A stretch of 64,000 bases of DNA from Stichopus chloronotus (lineage: Eukaryota; Echinodermata; Holothuroidea; Aspidochirotida; Stichopodidae), in the NCBI GenBank assembly GCA_021234535.1, contig CM037833.1:7390050-7454049 (forward strand), written 5' to 3'. The translations under genes were made by a program, and so were the position numbers. The notes under the pieces are model-generated. The model saw only the letters and a list, made by a program, of their open reading frames with translations. It made no database searches and was not told the DNA's origin. Below, piece after piece: positions 47,375 through 60,600 of the stretch; the first letter of the stretch is position 1; every line of letters begins with the position of its first letter.

Positions 47375-50300
47375 CTAAAAGGGAAAACACAGATTGAATT
47401 TTTAATGGTTTTAAGTGACCACACCAGGTATGCATTGCGATATTAAATATATACGACATTACAGTTCTAATAGTGACTAAAGAAGACAACAATATGATAT
47501 TTTGATTTGGGTCAGTCTCTTATCATCTTAAGTTTTTTAACTGTACATTCTTTGTCAGTTTGTAAATATTCTCCTTGTTTATGATATTCATCTGTTTTTC
47601 TTTTAAAGTCTCTTAAGCTACACTATGAGATATCACATTATTATACGTTTCTGTATTTGTTTTGTTACAATAACGTACGGTATATTACGTTCACATGGGG
47701 AATAAAGGCAACACACATGCCTGTGACCGACAGTTTTCAATTGTCAAGATATATAAACGCTGACCACTTACTAAACTTTGTTTATATCTGTGTTAATATC
47801 TATTTCCCTATTCATATCTCTATCTATGTAAGGTTACAATTATATGTTACATTTAGGGAGATTACCTTTCACACAATTGAAAACGATTACGCGAAAGAGA
47901 AAGTAGTGATGGCAGTACCTATAGTCAGCAAGAAGTACTTAAAGGAAGTTTCCATATTTGGACGACCTTCAGCTGAAATGAAAAATGAAACAGCCATTTC
48001 AGTAGAAAGAAAAATTGTATAAACAGAGATGCACTGCTGATCATTGTAAGTATAATTTAGAACAAAATGATGGTGGCAAAGTTAGGTAGTGCAAGAATGG
48101 TCAATTGAAAGTACGTTGTTTTCTTCTGATTTAGTAAATGATCAATTCAAAAGGTGATCCAGCCACAAATATAGCTTTAATATGTTGAAGAGTGGGTAAA
48201 TCTCTGACCATTTTAGTGAAACTGGTATTAAAGTCCCATGTGTGGTTCCCGATATATCAGCAATTGAAGTTGCCACATTCGTGACCAAAAGTTAACTTTA
48301 AAGCAAGCATCAGTGAAGTCATCTCCCCACATTTATAAACACTGCATGTCTTTTCTTTAAAATTTACACTAAATGTAATACTTCAATATCTTGTGTTACT
48401 ATAATGTGGATCTATAAGGAGTATGAGAGCTTGGCGATCTTCACATAACTAGCACTTAAGCTGACCACCTATTGATTTTAAGGTCAAAATAACAACTTCA
48501 GTAATGAAAGAAAAGGTAACACTCTTCATGTGCTTAAGTTTCACACTTGGTAGCAAAAGGGGTAATTTCAACAGACAATATCTCGAGAACCACACATGGG
48601 AACTGAATGGATGTTTCACCAGAATGGTTTGATTAACGTACTCCTAAACACATCAAAGCTCAATTTGTGGCTGGACCATCCTTTAAAGATAAAATAGTAG
48701 TATTCAAGTTGCTTGTTAAGTCACGATATTGTGCATTCTCAAGTTTTCACTTTAATTTACATTAAATGTGTAAAAAGCAATGTTCTCACAAAAGCTGATT
48801 TCAATGAATTATTCCTGATAAAATTGTAAAGCAAATTGTAAATGACATTCCTATTAGGTACCGTAATAAAGAACTATTTCCATCTAACTAAGGTGATCAT
48901 GCTTGGACCAACTTCTGCTACTACAGCAGTACGTGAATCATTGTTTCTTAAAAAGTTTGCAGTACTATACTTTCAACGATTAATTCCAACAACTGGGATC
49001 TCAGGTTAGAAGAAAACATTTAGTATGGCGTCTGTGCAACAGTGAGGCTTTTGCCGGGCAACACAGAACGAACGTCACTCGTTTATAATTAGAGCCCATT
49101 ATTGTGACATTTCAAGTGTTAGAATGAAAAGATATGAATTACAAATCCTTTCTGTTAGAGCGACGAATTCATATCTTATGTGTTGTGTATCTCTGCTCCC
49201 TTGTAGTCCATATGGTATTAATATTATTTAGAGCAATTTAACGTCGCTTGATTGGATATTGCTTGTAAAATTTCCACTACAACAAAATTCGATTTGCTTT
49301 GAATGCAATCATCGTAACGCCAAATTTGCTACTAACCAGCCGTGTAAAAACGTTTGATTTCTGATTTCGTAGGGCAACCGGTCCCTTCACAACTGCAGAT
49401 GACAGTTCCATTTTCATACGCTGGTATGTATAAAACTTTCATCATACTGTCAAACGTTTGTAGGTCTTCATTAAAATGTGGAGATTTATTGATCAGCTCA
49501 ACAGATTCCGAAAATGTCTCGTTGTTTACTGTTATTGACAGTTCAACGTTAGGTCTCGAAGCTGTAGCTTCACAAAGAATCAACATGTAGTCCCCTTCGT
49601 TGACAGAAATATCTCTCAAAGATCTGTCTTCATTAATAATAAGATTCATTTGTGCTCTGGTTTTAAACAAAGAATAGTACAGAGGAAAATAAGAAGATAA
49701 AGAAGAAGACATTAATCCAAAGAAAACAAATACTTAGTAATGATTGTAATAATACCTTTCCCACAATCAACTCAATCAATAATCATGCCATAATGATTGT
49801 ATATGATTTAAACTATGGTTTCTCTGCAATTCTTCACTTTATGTTTCTTACATGAAGCCGTGTCTACGTCACGACCGTACCCAAACAAACGAACCTCCGT
49901 GATAGACATAGCACACTAAGAAACATACTTCCCACTAACTCCTACTAACATTAACAAAGGCATTATCCAATACATAAAATACAGGGTATGATGGGAAAAA
50001 CGTCCGCAGGTCCGATTACCTCAGTCAAAAGGTAAACATAATCTACAGAAGATGAATACAAAGGACTAAAGATAATCTACAAAATAATGTTTTCGTATAT
50101 TTTAATATGTTCATATAAACCAAAGCAGGTAAATTTATTTAAGAGGAAAAACAAGTTGTCTTTGTGCACACGGGATTATATTTAGCTGTTGTAATCATTA
50201 CTTTCATTATTTGATGTGTTATTTGCCAAAATATACTTACCGAAAGAAGTAAAATATACCTCTATAGCTACAGCCTCTCCAGGTGCACGGCGAACGCAAG

Positions 50301-52564
50301 CTAAAGTCTCGTTTATAGATCCAATGCTAATATCCAGACTTGAAGATGTATTGAAAAATGTTTCCTCGGAGGAATCTTCGTACCTCAGGTAGGTAAGGGG
50401 TGAATATTTTGTCTCATTTCCAACAACCCATGAAATGTTATTGGCCGGTGCAGATTCCTTGACCTGACATTTGACCTCGAAGGGTGCTGATGCCTCAATG
50501 AGTAGATGATCTCCATCACAGACATTCGAACCGTTGATTGTCATGAAAAAGGACGTAGGTGGTTCTGTTGCATAAGGGAAGATAAGGAAAGGAGAATAAC
50601 GTAAATATTCAACATGCCTAGAAATTTGCCACTTACAATGTTTCTGCCCTTATCCATTTTCCATTTTCTTCTACCGATACCTTCTACACAGTCGCATATT
50701 AATGTGGCTCTTGGTTATTTTACTACCTTCCACAGCTTATCCTACTCTTTTATTCCTTGGATTTCATAGTTTACGTTTCCAACTGTGACTTAATATTTCT
50801 TGCAGTGTAGCAAACAAGGCTCAAAAATCTACCCACATTAATTTGTAATAAATATTGACAGTTGCTTATCATACATGTACTTACTTTGAGGAAGGGTGGG
50901 TCGCATTTTCTCATTTGTGGTGTACTTATTCTCTTTATTAAATGCATATTGTGTTCAGTTTCTCTTCTGGGCAGTAACGAAGCAAAACGCAAAGATTCGA
51001 TGCACTCTTCCCGTAAAGTTCTGTGTTTTTAGTTGTCTAAATAAAGCATCGATCTTCTTCATCGATTTTGCTTGCATTAGCCTACTTCATCACTTTGCTT
51101 CTCAATCTAGACCAGCTTCACCATACATGGGTTAAGCGCTTCCTGTCATTACAAATCTTGTACTTGCAGAGCACATGATATTATGTTCTTTTTTCTACTT
51201 AAAAGGAGAAATTCGAAAGGACGTGGGTCACTGTTAACTGTACATGTCTTCCGTTCTTTGTAAACAAGAATACACTGTTCTCTCACATGAATTTGAAAGT
51301 TACAGACACCAAATGATGTCTATTTTAAGCAAGAGTAATGGAGGAAACAATCAACTTAAATATGAACAATAGCCTATAACTGAAAAGCAACATACCATAG
51401 AGAGAAAACGGTAAATGCAGATGTCCGTGAATGTGTGAATCAGCAGTACGTCGAACACAAGTCAAAGTTCCTCGACGATGAACTGGATGAAATCGTAGAA
51501 TGGAATGAGCATTAAATATTCTCGGATCTTCTCCATCTTTCGCGCTGTGGAATTCAACAGAAGACTCGTCGACGGTTACGTTATCGACCAACCACTCGAG
51601 TTTGTCCTCTGGACGAACGCCAATGACGTGACAGGAGATGGTCAATGTTTCGTTTCGCTTGATGGGTAGATAACTACCAGTGGTGAGATTGATCCCTCCG
51701 ATATGAATGTAAAATGAACGAGGATGAACTGTAACACCAAAACACCAATGTACCAGTGATCAATATATACATACTTTGTACAATTCCATGTACACAGTTA
51801 GAGTTCTTAAGAACTTTACCAATACGAAAACTCCTTGACTTTTCGTCAGTTATGATAACAAATCCTTGACATTACGTCAGTTATGATAACATTACACCTG
51901 CCCGTACTAACCTGGATGGATTTTCCAAAGATTCCTGTAAAATATTTAAAATGAATCGAATCGAGATTGTGTCACCGTTTTTTTATACATTCTTCTAACC
52001 ATAGGGAATTAAGCCAAACAAATGATACAAATTAAAGTGGCCTATTAAACATACCTATCACTCAAGTTCATCACAATGTATTAGTGACACTAGATATTTC
52101 ATGTTTGTTGTAAATTTAAGTTAATATCAATTGATCATGTCTTGCTCTAAGTTAGGATAATCATTTCAGTGTATGTAGGAAGATGATTTAACAAACCCTG
52201 ATAGATTACCGCTTACACACTCACCGTTTACTGTTAATCGGTGGCGTTGTCGTGTGCCATTTACAGTGCAAGTGTAATTTCCTTCATCGGACAGGGAAAC
52301 TCTGGTTATAGATAAAGAGTAATTATTTTGCAGCAAATCAATTCTCCCAGTTCCCATATCGCTGATACGCTGTACTCCTGTGTAAAGCAAGTTCTCTTCG
52401 AAATGCCATCTTTTTCTTGTAAGCGACACATTTATTCCCACTGAACATTCAATAAGTACATTGTCCGTCGAATTCACATTGATTAGGTTGAGTTCACCTT
52501 CGAGACAATGATATCCACTCGACATAAAGAAAACCACCCACAGAAATAAACAATCTTCTACCAT
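47214..52564 (-). CDS. IgSF gene B: four Ig domains and a TM helix (5-exon model)
   Basis: Exons on the minus strand: 52564-52225, 51728-51396, 50564-50241, 49654-49337, 47374-47214. The total is 1476 nt, exactly 492 codons with stop. Every junction is phase 1 and GT-AG. Layout: signal peptide + V-type Ig in one exon, three further single-exon Ig domains rich in N-glycosylation sequons, Ser-rich stalk, TM helix and a very short tail ending at TGA. As written it would be a type I surface protein of ~491 aa with almost no cytoplasmic part, which would need a partner chain to signal. Alternatively the last exon may be read differently and continue to the kinase-like exons at 44.5 kb. Exons 1 and 4 have paralogs in pseudogene C, which lies convergently at 34-37 kb. 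Confidence 0.75.
47657..48022 (+). CDS. unrecognised ORF, 121 codons
   Basis: Long for this AT-rich region. The C-terminal half ('REITFHTIENDYAKEKVVMA', 'IFGRPSAEMKNETAI') is polar and protein-like; the N-terminal half is hydrophobic. I recognise no family. It lies on the opposite strand within the last intron of gene B and may be chance. Confidence 0.12.
   Translation: MFCYNNVRYITFTWGIKATHMPVTDSFQLSRYINADHLLNFVYICVNIYFPIHISIYVRLQLYVTFREITFHTIENDYAKEKVVMAVPIVSKKYLKEVSIFGRPSAEMKNETAISVERKIV
48151..48686. repeat. diverged inverted repeat, ~140-bp arms
   Basis: Left arm 48151-48290 contains 'GATCCAGCCACAAAT' and 'CCCATGTGTGGTTCCCGATA'. The right arm 48541-48686 has the complements ('ATTTGTGGCTGGACC', 'TATCTCGAGAACCACACATG') in mirrored order. 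It is either two opposed copies of a dispersed repeat or an old foldback element, in the last intron of gene B. Confidence 0.7.
49337..49654 (-). CDS. gene B exon 4: Ig-like domain
   Basis: 318 nt, phase 1-1. Acceptor AAAACCAGAG|CA, donor GCTG|GTTAGTAG. 'LIINEDRSLRDISVNEGDYM' leads to 'LILCEATASRPNVELSITV' (B Cys, no C-strand Trp). 'NGTVICSCEGTGCPTKSE' supplies the F Cys plus extra Cys. It is the intact counterpart of the frameshifted pseudogene C exon. A different acceptor AG three bases upstream would shift the phase, so the second AG is used. Confidence 0.7.
50241..50564 (-). CDS. gene B exon 3: Ig domain (C-type)
   Basis: 324 nt, phase 1-1. Acceptor TTATGCAACAG|AA, donor TTCG|GTAAGTAT. 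'PFEVKCQVKESAPANNISWV' supplies B Cys and C Trp; 'NETLACVRRAPGEA' supplies F Cys and parallels 'GTLTCVRRTADS' of exon 2, suggesting tandem exon duplication. Several N-x-S/T sequons. Confidence 0.75.
51396..51728 (-). CDS. gene B exon 2: Ig domain (C-type)
   Basis: 333 nt, phase 1-1. Acceptor GGTGTTACAG|TT, donor TATG|GTATG. 'TISCHVIGVRPEDKLEWL' gives B Cys and C Trp; 'HRRGTLTCVRRTADS' gives F Cys. The 'GVRP..LEW' block matches gene A exon 3. Confidence 0.75.
52225..52564 (-). CDS. gene B exon 1: signal peptide + V-type Ig domain
   Basis: ATG at 52564 begins 'MVEDCLFLWVVFFMSSGYHC', a signal peptide. The Ig domain has 'VLIECSVG' (B Cys), 'KRWHF' (C Trp) and 'NYSLSITRVSLSDEGNYTCT' (DxGxYxC), all canonical. 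Donor AACG|GTGAGTG, phase 1. Signal peptide and V domain share one exon here, unlike gene A where they are split. Confidence 0.8.
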
Positions 52565-53950
52565 CTTTCATTTAAGCCCAACTCCTCACAGTCAAAAGGT
52601 CAGCATAAACTTCTTGTTGTGGTGTCCTTGATAGGTTTGTTTCTAATTAAAAGTGCATATTGAAAAGGAAACTTGGATTAGGAAGGGCTCCACTTTTCAC
52701 TGTTAGTGCTAGTTACCTAGATGAGGGCGAACTCCTTGCGGAAGCAACAAAGTGCAACCAGTGGGAAAACGATACGCTGAACAAGGTGTGTCTAGGTATA
52801 CTTACAACATATTATATTGCAGGTTTATCATTTATTTAAAGCCGCCTCGTTCGTCACTAGTTTCGCGCCTCCTGCCTTTGGTTATCCATGATTCTGTCTT
52901 TGCGTATCTACTTGGGTCTCTTAGTGAAACAACGTTGATCTCATGCGATACATCTGGCATTGACCTAACGGTTTCCTGGATTTTGTGATCTCCATCATCA
53001 CTAACACTTTCTTGTTACACGAGTGAGATATTCGATACAATGTTCATTTGGGTGCGACCTTCATCATCGTAAGCGACAAATGATTTGATCGCAAAGAAAA
53101 ACAACACTATATATGTATAAAATAAATATTGTAAAGCTTTGTAAAGGGCTTTACATTTGTATTCTGCTTACATCATCATTCAACACTGAAGCTGTTATAA
53201 CACATTCCTTAACAAAACGATGTAGACTACAGCACTGGGTAATAACAGGGAGGTGCTATTTGGCTACGAGGCGAAGATGACATTTTATAATTAGCTAATT
53301 GGATAGGTTTGTGTTTGTCTCACCAGAGGACGCGAGATCCCTTTCTTTAAAGGCAACATTATCAACCTTTTCATGTCGTGACTTCAGCTGTTCTTTAACT
53401 TCAAATCGTTTTCAGGTAATTTTATTTTTTAGGTCAAAACATGGGGGTAAGGAACACATCACATCCGTTGGGGCGCCACTGCATTTATTTTACCGTCAGA
53501 CTTAAGAACTAAATGCGTTTCAATTATATTACCCAGTATGGGACGAGGAAAACGGTCACCTAGTATAACAGTTGTTTTTAGCTTTCTTTTGCTCCAATAA
53601 TTCAGATTATGACCTCATGCAACCTTTTTTTTATTGCAGTATGGTACATGATGAGATGTTCGATTTTCTGACTTCACTTGTTGTTGAACTGTTTAAACTA
53701 TTAACCTGACAATCGCTTGAAACTGCTATTCTAAACTTTACTAGTGATCATTATTAATCCGATGGGTAAATTGTAATCATATAATCATGCCAGCGTTACC
53801 CCTGGATTTAAATTCCGTGAAGTAAAACAAAAGGATCATGAACAGGACAGATGAAGATGCTAGTAGAATTTGTAGTTGTAAAATCATGTGGATAAGGATG
53901 AGGGCGTACAACAGAAATCTAAGTAATGAACACCTGACAAATAAATAAAT
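52565..53950. other. region upstream of gene B; no feature seen
   Basis: Presumed 5' flank of gene B. No convincing promoter element. Short ORFs at 52752-52988 and 53299-53505 have no recognisable content. Confidence 0.35.
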
Positions 53951-53952
53951 AA

Positions 53953-54097
<145 letters not shown>

Positions 54098-54392
54098 GGA
54101 TCATTGCCGGCGAGACACCGTTGATCGGCGTGAGTCGCAAAAGGATATCTTTGGCCTTACAGATCCCTTGTAGATGGCTATCGGCACTTTCAGGGATGTT
54201 CTAAGCTACATGTTCCCAGCTTTGAAATATTTATCTTATAGCTTAAAAAGAAAATCAGTCTATGGAAGCAAAATGGTTGTACATGGGCTATCAGACGGAT
54301 TAAGCAAGTACAAAAATGAAAATGAACTGTGCATCCGCTTTCATTTATTCTTGGAGCACCGAGAAAATATTGGGACACTTACCCCTCAAGTA

Positions 54393-54422
54393 CCCCCCCC
54401 CCCCCCCACACACACACACACC
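54393..54422. repeat. (C)15 followed by (AC)n
   Basis: Homopolymer of 15 C at 54393-54407 joined to about 7 AC dinucleotides. A likely length-variable tract. Confidence 0.95.
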
Positions 54423-54959
54423 TTCTTCTTGAAACTGTATATATGTGCTGGTGAGCTATATCTATTTTATGCTACGTCATTCTTGCAAATGTAATACATG
54501 GGTAGGTCTATGCAAAGAAGGCTTAACTTTCACAGAAGATAAGAGAAGACACCTTTATTAAATCTACAAGGGGAATTGAAATCTATGGTAAAACAGTAAG
54601 ACGTTAAAGTACAGAAGAGTGCTAAAAACGACAAAATTACACATGAAACGAGATTCAAAAAAAAAGAAGAGAAAGTAAAAGTTGACGGAACATCGACAGC
54701 AAAATTCAAAGGAAGCACAAATGCAAAATATAAAGTAAACTACCCAACCATCTAAAAGAAGAGGAATTGTGAAATGACTGCGCCTAGAAAAGGGCAAGGC
54801 CAGCGGTTAGTACACAATATGCCGTCAGTGGGCTCAGAATTATTCCCACTGAAATTTTCAATTGTCATCCAAACAGGAAGAAAAACCAGAAAGCCAAAAG
54901 GCTTTGTGATTCCTTGCTACATGGTTATATTATAACAAACATAAAATATCCACATGACA
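54423..54959. other. no supported gene
   Basis: Purine-rich spacer. Minus-strand ORFs here are phenylalanine-rich readings of A-rich plus-strand sequence. Confidence 0.35.
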
Positions 54960-56400
54960 AGTATAAGATCAACTGCAGTTATTTTTCTTGATACACCACA
55001 CGCCTTTACCCCAAAATGACCTTTATTTTGGTGACCTGAAATGACCGTGACATTTGACATCCACCAAAAGCAATAGGGATCATCTACCCAGTATGGCCAA
55101 CCAACACATCAAGTATGACATCAGTCAACATTACCCTTCTGGGGTTAATGTGTTAGCAAGGTTTGACCTCGGGTGACCTCAAACGACCTTTGACCTCCAC
55201 CACAAACAAAAGAAGTCTTTTACTTAGTATATACAATCTACACATCAAGTAAGACATCAGTCAAGGTTAGACTCCTAGAGATATTGTGTTTACACATTTT
55301 TACAGTTCGACCTGTGGTGACCTCAAATGACCTTTGACCTCAACCAAAACAATAGAGATCTTTTGCTCATTATTACCAACCCACACACCAAGTATTACAT
55401 CAGTCATGGTTACTCTTCTGGAGATATCGTGTTTTCAAGTTTTTACAGTGTGACCTCTGGTGACCTCAAATGACCTTTGCGCTCACCAAAGATGATAGCA
55501 ATCATCTACTCAATATGACCAACCCACACACCAAGTATGACATCAGTCACAGTTACCCTCTCGGAGATAATGTTTGTGAGGTTTTCACAGTTTGACCTTT
55601 GGTGACGTCACATGACCTTTGACTTCCACCAAAATCAAAATGGGTATTCTACTGACAATATTCAATCCACACACTAAGTATGACATCAGTCACAGTTACC
55701 CTTCTGGAGATACTGTGTTTAAACAGTTTTCACATTTTGACCTCTGATGACCTCAAATGATCTTTGACCTCCACCAAAAACAAAAGGAATCATCTACGTT
55801 ATATGAACGACCCACACATCAGTCACAGTTACTCATTCGGAGATATTGTGTTTACAAGGTGTTTACAGTTTGACCTCTGGTGACCTCAAATGACCTTTGA
55901 TCTCCACAAAAAGCAGTACGGATCATCTGCACAAAATGAACAACCCACACACTAAGTATGACCTCAGTCACAGTTACTGTTCTGGAGATATTGTGTTTAC
56001 AAGGTTTTTACAGTTTGACCCCGGTGACCTCAAATGACCTTTGACCTCCATCACAAACAATAGGTATCATCTGTTCAATATGAACAATCCATACACTTGG
56101 TTTGACATAAGTCACACTTACCCTTCTGGAGATATTGTGTTTGCAAAATTTTCACACATTTTCACCTCTGGTGACCTCAAATGACCGTTGACCTCGACCA
56201 AAAACAATAGGCATCATCTACTCAATATGGGCAACCTACATGCCAAAAAATAAAATTACTCAGAGTTACCCTTCTTGAGACAGAGCGTTTACTAGCAGCG
56301 TCACACACACACACGCACGCACGCACACATACACACACACATACATACCCACACACGACATCGGGACTGCATAGATTCCAGTGCCTACGGCAAGGAATCA
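54960..56400 (+). repeat. DR1-type tandem array B6, nine ~143-bp monomers, with (CA)n and 3' hairpin
   Basis: The 'GACCTTTGACCTCCACC' block recurs at 55049, 55185, 55329, 55472, 55614, 55759, 55892, 56036 and 56183: period 133-147 bp, mostly 142-145. Each monomer also has 'AACCCACACACCAAGTATGA', 'CAGTCACAGTTACCCTTCTG' and 'GAGATATTGTGTTTACAAGG'. It is followed by a CA/CG tract (56302-56356) and a strong hairpin, GATTCC 56374-56379 with GGAATC 56394-56399 and an inner GCC/GGC stem. Confidence 0.93.
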
Positions 56401-57193
56401 ATAACTGATATAGCATATACAAGTGGAGAGTGAGATTATGACTGACTATTGTTAAGGGAGAAAGAGGTCAACCATCCAAATCAATTTTCAAACTTTACTT
56501 TTTCATTTATAACATCATAATTTTCAAAAAAATGCCCCGAGTAATGCCTAAACATACAGCGACCTTGATAATCATATAACAAGAATGATGATCGACTGCT
56601 AGGCCAAACCTACTACAGAAAAAAAAAAAAATCTAGGGTCTACATCAGGAGACCTACTGGGTTATGTCATTAAGTTTTATTGTACTCTTGTCTGTCTTGC
56701 TGGAAAATGGACCATTTTTTCTTACGCGTACATACGGCACTTGAAAAAGGTAGGTGAGAATAGTTTTTGTTTTCCATGGACTCAATGGTTATGCAGGTCT
56801 ATATTAATATGATAGCCACTTGGTAATCACATTTTAATGCAACTTATCTTGTCTTTTGTTTATTAGAGGTTTCGTCTTAAATATCTGATTGGAAAATTTG
56901 TCTGTTCATGTCACTTTTAATGTGATAGGTTTGCGATTATAATCATGGCGGAAGGTCATTAATAGTCATATATATGTACATCACGTGCTTATTGATACCG
57001 CGCAAACAAATCTGACCTTAAGTCATATGGCGGATCAAAACAATGAAGTATATGAAGTATAAGTAATTCCTGAGGGGCTAAGGACTTTCAAAATCGCCAC
57101 AAAATCGCAACAACGAAGGGACGACAACAATGCAGAAAATCAATGAAAATTGAATTGTGAAACACTGTGAAATAAATTGCTGGAAAAGTATTA
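56401..57193. other. no supported feature
   Basis: AT-rich spacer between the B6 array and the MITE. Confidence 0.35.
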
Positions 57194-57608
57194 AGGCGCG
57201 TTCACACTACAACGATATCGGATCAGATTACGATCCGATTTTTTTTTATTTTTAGTAAATATCTTCTCCCTCTCTGATCGGAAAGAACCAAAACTTTGTC
57301 AACTTGTGTAAAGATATAATTTGTACCAGAGGACTACGAAAATGAACTGTTATCTAATTATTTCGTGACGTCACACCGACAGAAGGCTTTTATCGGACAC
57401 TCGTGGTCCGATAAAAGCTGTCTGTAGGTGTGACGTCACGAAATAATTAGTACAAATTTACTTTTCTTAGTCATACGATACAAATCATTTCTTCACACAA
57501 GTTGACAAATTTTTGGTTCTTTCCGATCAGAGATGGAGAAGATATTCACCAAAAATGAAAAAAATCGCATCGTAATCCGATCCGATATCGTTGTAGTGTG
57601 AACGGCCT
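57194..57608. mobile_element. 415-bp foldback MITE with TTA target duplication (PIF/Harbinger-like)
   Basis: Arms of ~200 bp are near-perfect reverse complements (AGGCGCGTTCACACTACAAC at the left, its complement ...GTGTGAACGGCCT at the right). The apex is 'CGGACACTCGTGGTCCG'. TTA flanks both ends (57191-57193, 57609-57611), the TWA-type duplication of PIF/Harbinger or ISL2EU elements. The arms carry CGTGACGTCAC. No ORF inside. Confidence 0.88.
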
Positions 57609-57611
57609 TTA

Positions 57612-60600
57612 GGCTATCCTTACCAAGCAGTTTTCACATCTTCAATCGACAAGGCGAGTATCATCAGTTCTGGGTTGTAGAAGGAAGACTTTTTTTTGTG
57701 CCTTAACTAATTGATTGGAATTTCGTGCATCCTTGAAGACACTCTGAAAGTAAAGCTAGTCTAATTATAGCATCTTTCACAGTATATTTATAGTAAGGTG
57801 AACTTCCCAATTCAGAAGACACCAAAAATCGCTCTTCACAAAGAACGTATTCTTACTGAAATAGATGCACGGGTTTCATTTACATTACTCAACACAATAA
57901 CAGCAACAAATGACCCAAATGTACAGCTGTACAAATATTCTTTTTGCAATGCTGTTTCAGATCATGATCTTATGATCGAAATCCCTCTTTCATTTCAAAA
58001 ATATTCTCACTTTCCTGCCATAAGTTGAAGCTTTTAAAGAAGTTTATTGGTGAGACTGAATGGTTTAGCAATGATTAAATCTATCTTGCTTGTATGCCAT
58101 GTAGGTGCATGTGAGATGCAATGTCCGTTTAAATCATTACCCCACCTTTGAACCACTTCCCAAGCTATCCACCAACTGATGAAATTTGATGACACAAATA
58201 AAAAGAGTTGACAGAGAAATCTTGACAGGAATTGCACAAGAAATGTATTGTCTACTTCACATGGTTATCTGGTTACAAAAGTTTACTGTACTTCAAATTT
58301 CCATAGAAAAAGTGAATTCAGGTGCTTATTTAGCTCAAGTTAATCATGTATAGAAGCTTTTAAAAGGCATTTCGTTATTAAAATATATATGCGTTGTGGG
58401 CATACTCTCAATGACCTGATACAACAAACCAAAGTTAACGTAAATTTCAGCTGCTTATTCATATACACTTGATGCAATTTGATTGACATCATAAAAAAAA
58501 AATCTTCTAAAACTACATGCAATAATCAAGCCTTGTAAATAAGATAAATGTGAATGTTATATTAATCCACAGATCTGAAACTAGGTTGCTTATCCATTGA
58601 ACTTTCAACTACACTCATAGTACTATGGAAACACAACACTGACATCTCATCAATAACAATAATAGTCATATGGGAAATGACTTCTTGACCATGGAAAATC
58701 TTGGCATTAATGTAAAGAGGACACAAAAAGTGATAATGAAAATATTATGTACAGTCAAACCCAAACTAACTTAAGTTGAAAATTCTTTATGAAGCAACCT
58801 CCATGAAATACTTCTTAAAAGAAGTAAGAAAAAGAAAGAAAAATTGAAGAGCTTAGGTGGCAACGGTATTTCAATCCAATGTCTTTGGAACTATTTGGCA
58901 CTATACTTTGGCAATATACTGAAGAATTTGTTTCTGTCTCACTGTCATTGGTCATCACCATCATTGACATTACCAACAAATATGAAATGATGACAATAAA
59001 AATAACATAGTAGCCAACATAATGCAATACAAGCTATGCTTGTGGCCGCAGATAACATATCATAGCATTTATACGGCAAGCACAACACTATTTACATAAG
59101 ACGTTAGTGGCAGATACAAACCAATGTTCACTCACAGGTGGTGTCTTGCAAAGTGACTGGTAGTAAGTTCTAGTATATAAACCTTGTCGATTGCTGGCAT
59201 GGCTATGCTGGCCAAGCTAATGCAAGGTTGAAAACATGATGAAAGCATTTCAAATGCCTAGTGGCATTGTTGAGCTGCAGTGTCCTTGTCCAATCAGTGC
59301 CAATTATAGTCCAGTCAAGCTGTAGCTTGACCTGGAAAAATTCCAACATAAATACTTTAAATGGTAATACAGTATTGGCTTCAGGACATCCCCCTTTATA
59401 ACATGGCATTATTATTATCCTAAAATATTCAGCAGACCCTCTTCCATGCTCAATCACTCATATTTTTCCTATAGACATGACACCTAATACCCATTGTCAT
59501 GCACTTACCGGCCAGGAACTACTTAACGAGATTGCTGTTTAATTGATCGTGTGGATCACCACGGCAGGAGGTGAAAAGACTTACCTAAGGCGATGAGGGC
59601 TTGCAACAAGTTGAACCTCACTAAAACCATGAAGAGGTGAGGTTGGGTAGACTCACATCTTAGTATAAGAAATATGGCATGACATACCAAATCTCCATAA
59701 ATATCACCATGGGGAAAGTTGACAAAATTGCATAATGATGCTAATCAGTGTCTGCCATAAGTCACAGCACCCAATTCATCACATGGAATCATGCACGATT
59801 TTAAGTCTCAAGATTTGTAACAGTAACGTTTTCTAATTTCTCTGACATAAACCTACCCTTGTGATATGATATCACTTACGATACGTAAGTCAAGACAGCA
59901 ATGTGAAACTCTAAAAAACAAAACAGGAGTGAAGGTCAGTGAATGATGATAACCTTTCATGAGTAATACGTAACATGGACTTTCCTACAGTTACCGCACA
60001 GCATAAATTGAAAGTTACTAACACAACTTTCAACTAAAGAAGGTAAGATTTCCTATATTACCAGGATTTCATATATTAGCAGGACTTTTAATGTTCACTA
60101 CATTAAAAGTTTCTTCCAACGGAGATCAACAAAACCCTAGCAATTTCCCAGAAATAAATAGGTGGACAACCATTGTTTTCCCCAAGAGGAATAATGCTTA
60201 AATTCTGACCATTATTAACTAGTTTTATTTTCTTTCAAAATGATCCTCTAATTGAACAGACAGTAGGGATACCACCAAAGTTTCATCTATTGGGAAAAAC
60301 AAAGACCCCATCGGAGTCACTCTTAAAAAGGGTGTCTAGGTGGCTTGACCAGTTCCCAGGGTTATACTCTAAATTAGTAATACCAAGCTCATCACACATA
60401 TGATAACACTAATTAGAACTATTTTTAAATTCATATTTTTAATGACCACTCTAACTAACCAGGTTGTGTGGCTACAACCAACGTTTCATCTCTTGGGACA
60501 GCAAAGACTATAGCTCTACCCTCAAAAGCATGGTCTGCACAACTGACAATGAGTTCTACATAATGTTCACATTAAACAAGTGCTTACATGATGATATTAA

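Noticed and set aside
59500..59580. U1 snRNA-like start (CACTTACCGGCCAGG) and a GTAAGTGC donor on the minus strand
   Set aside because: The rest of the U1 structure is absent, and no adjoining coding exon could be read.
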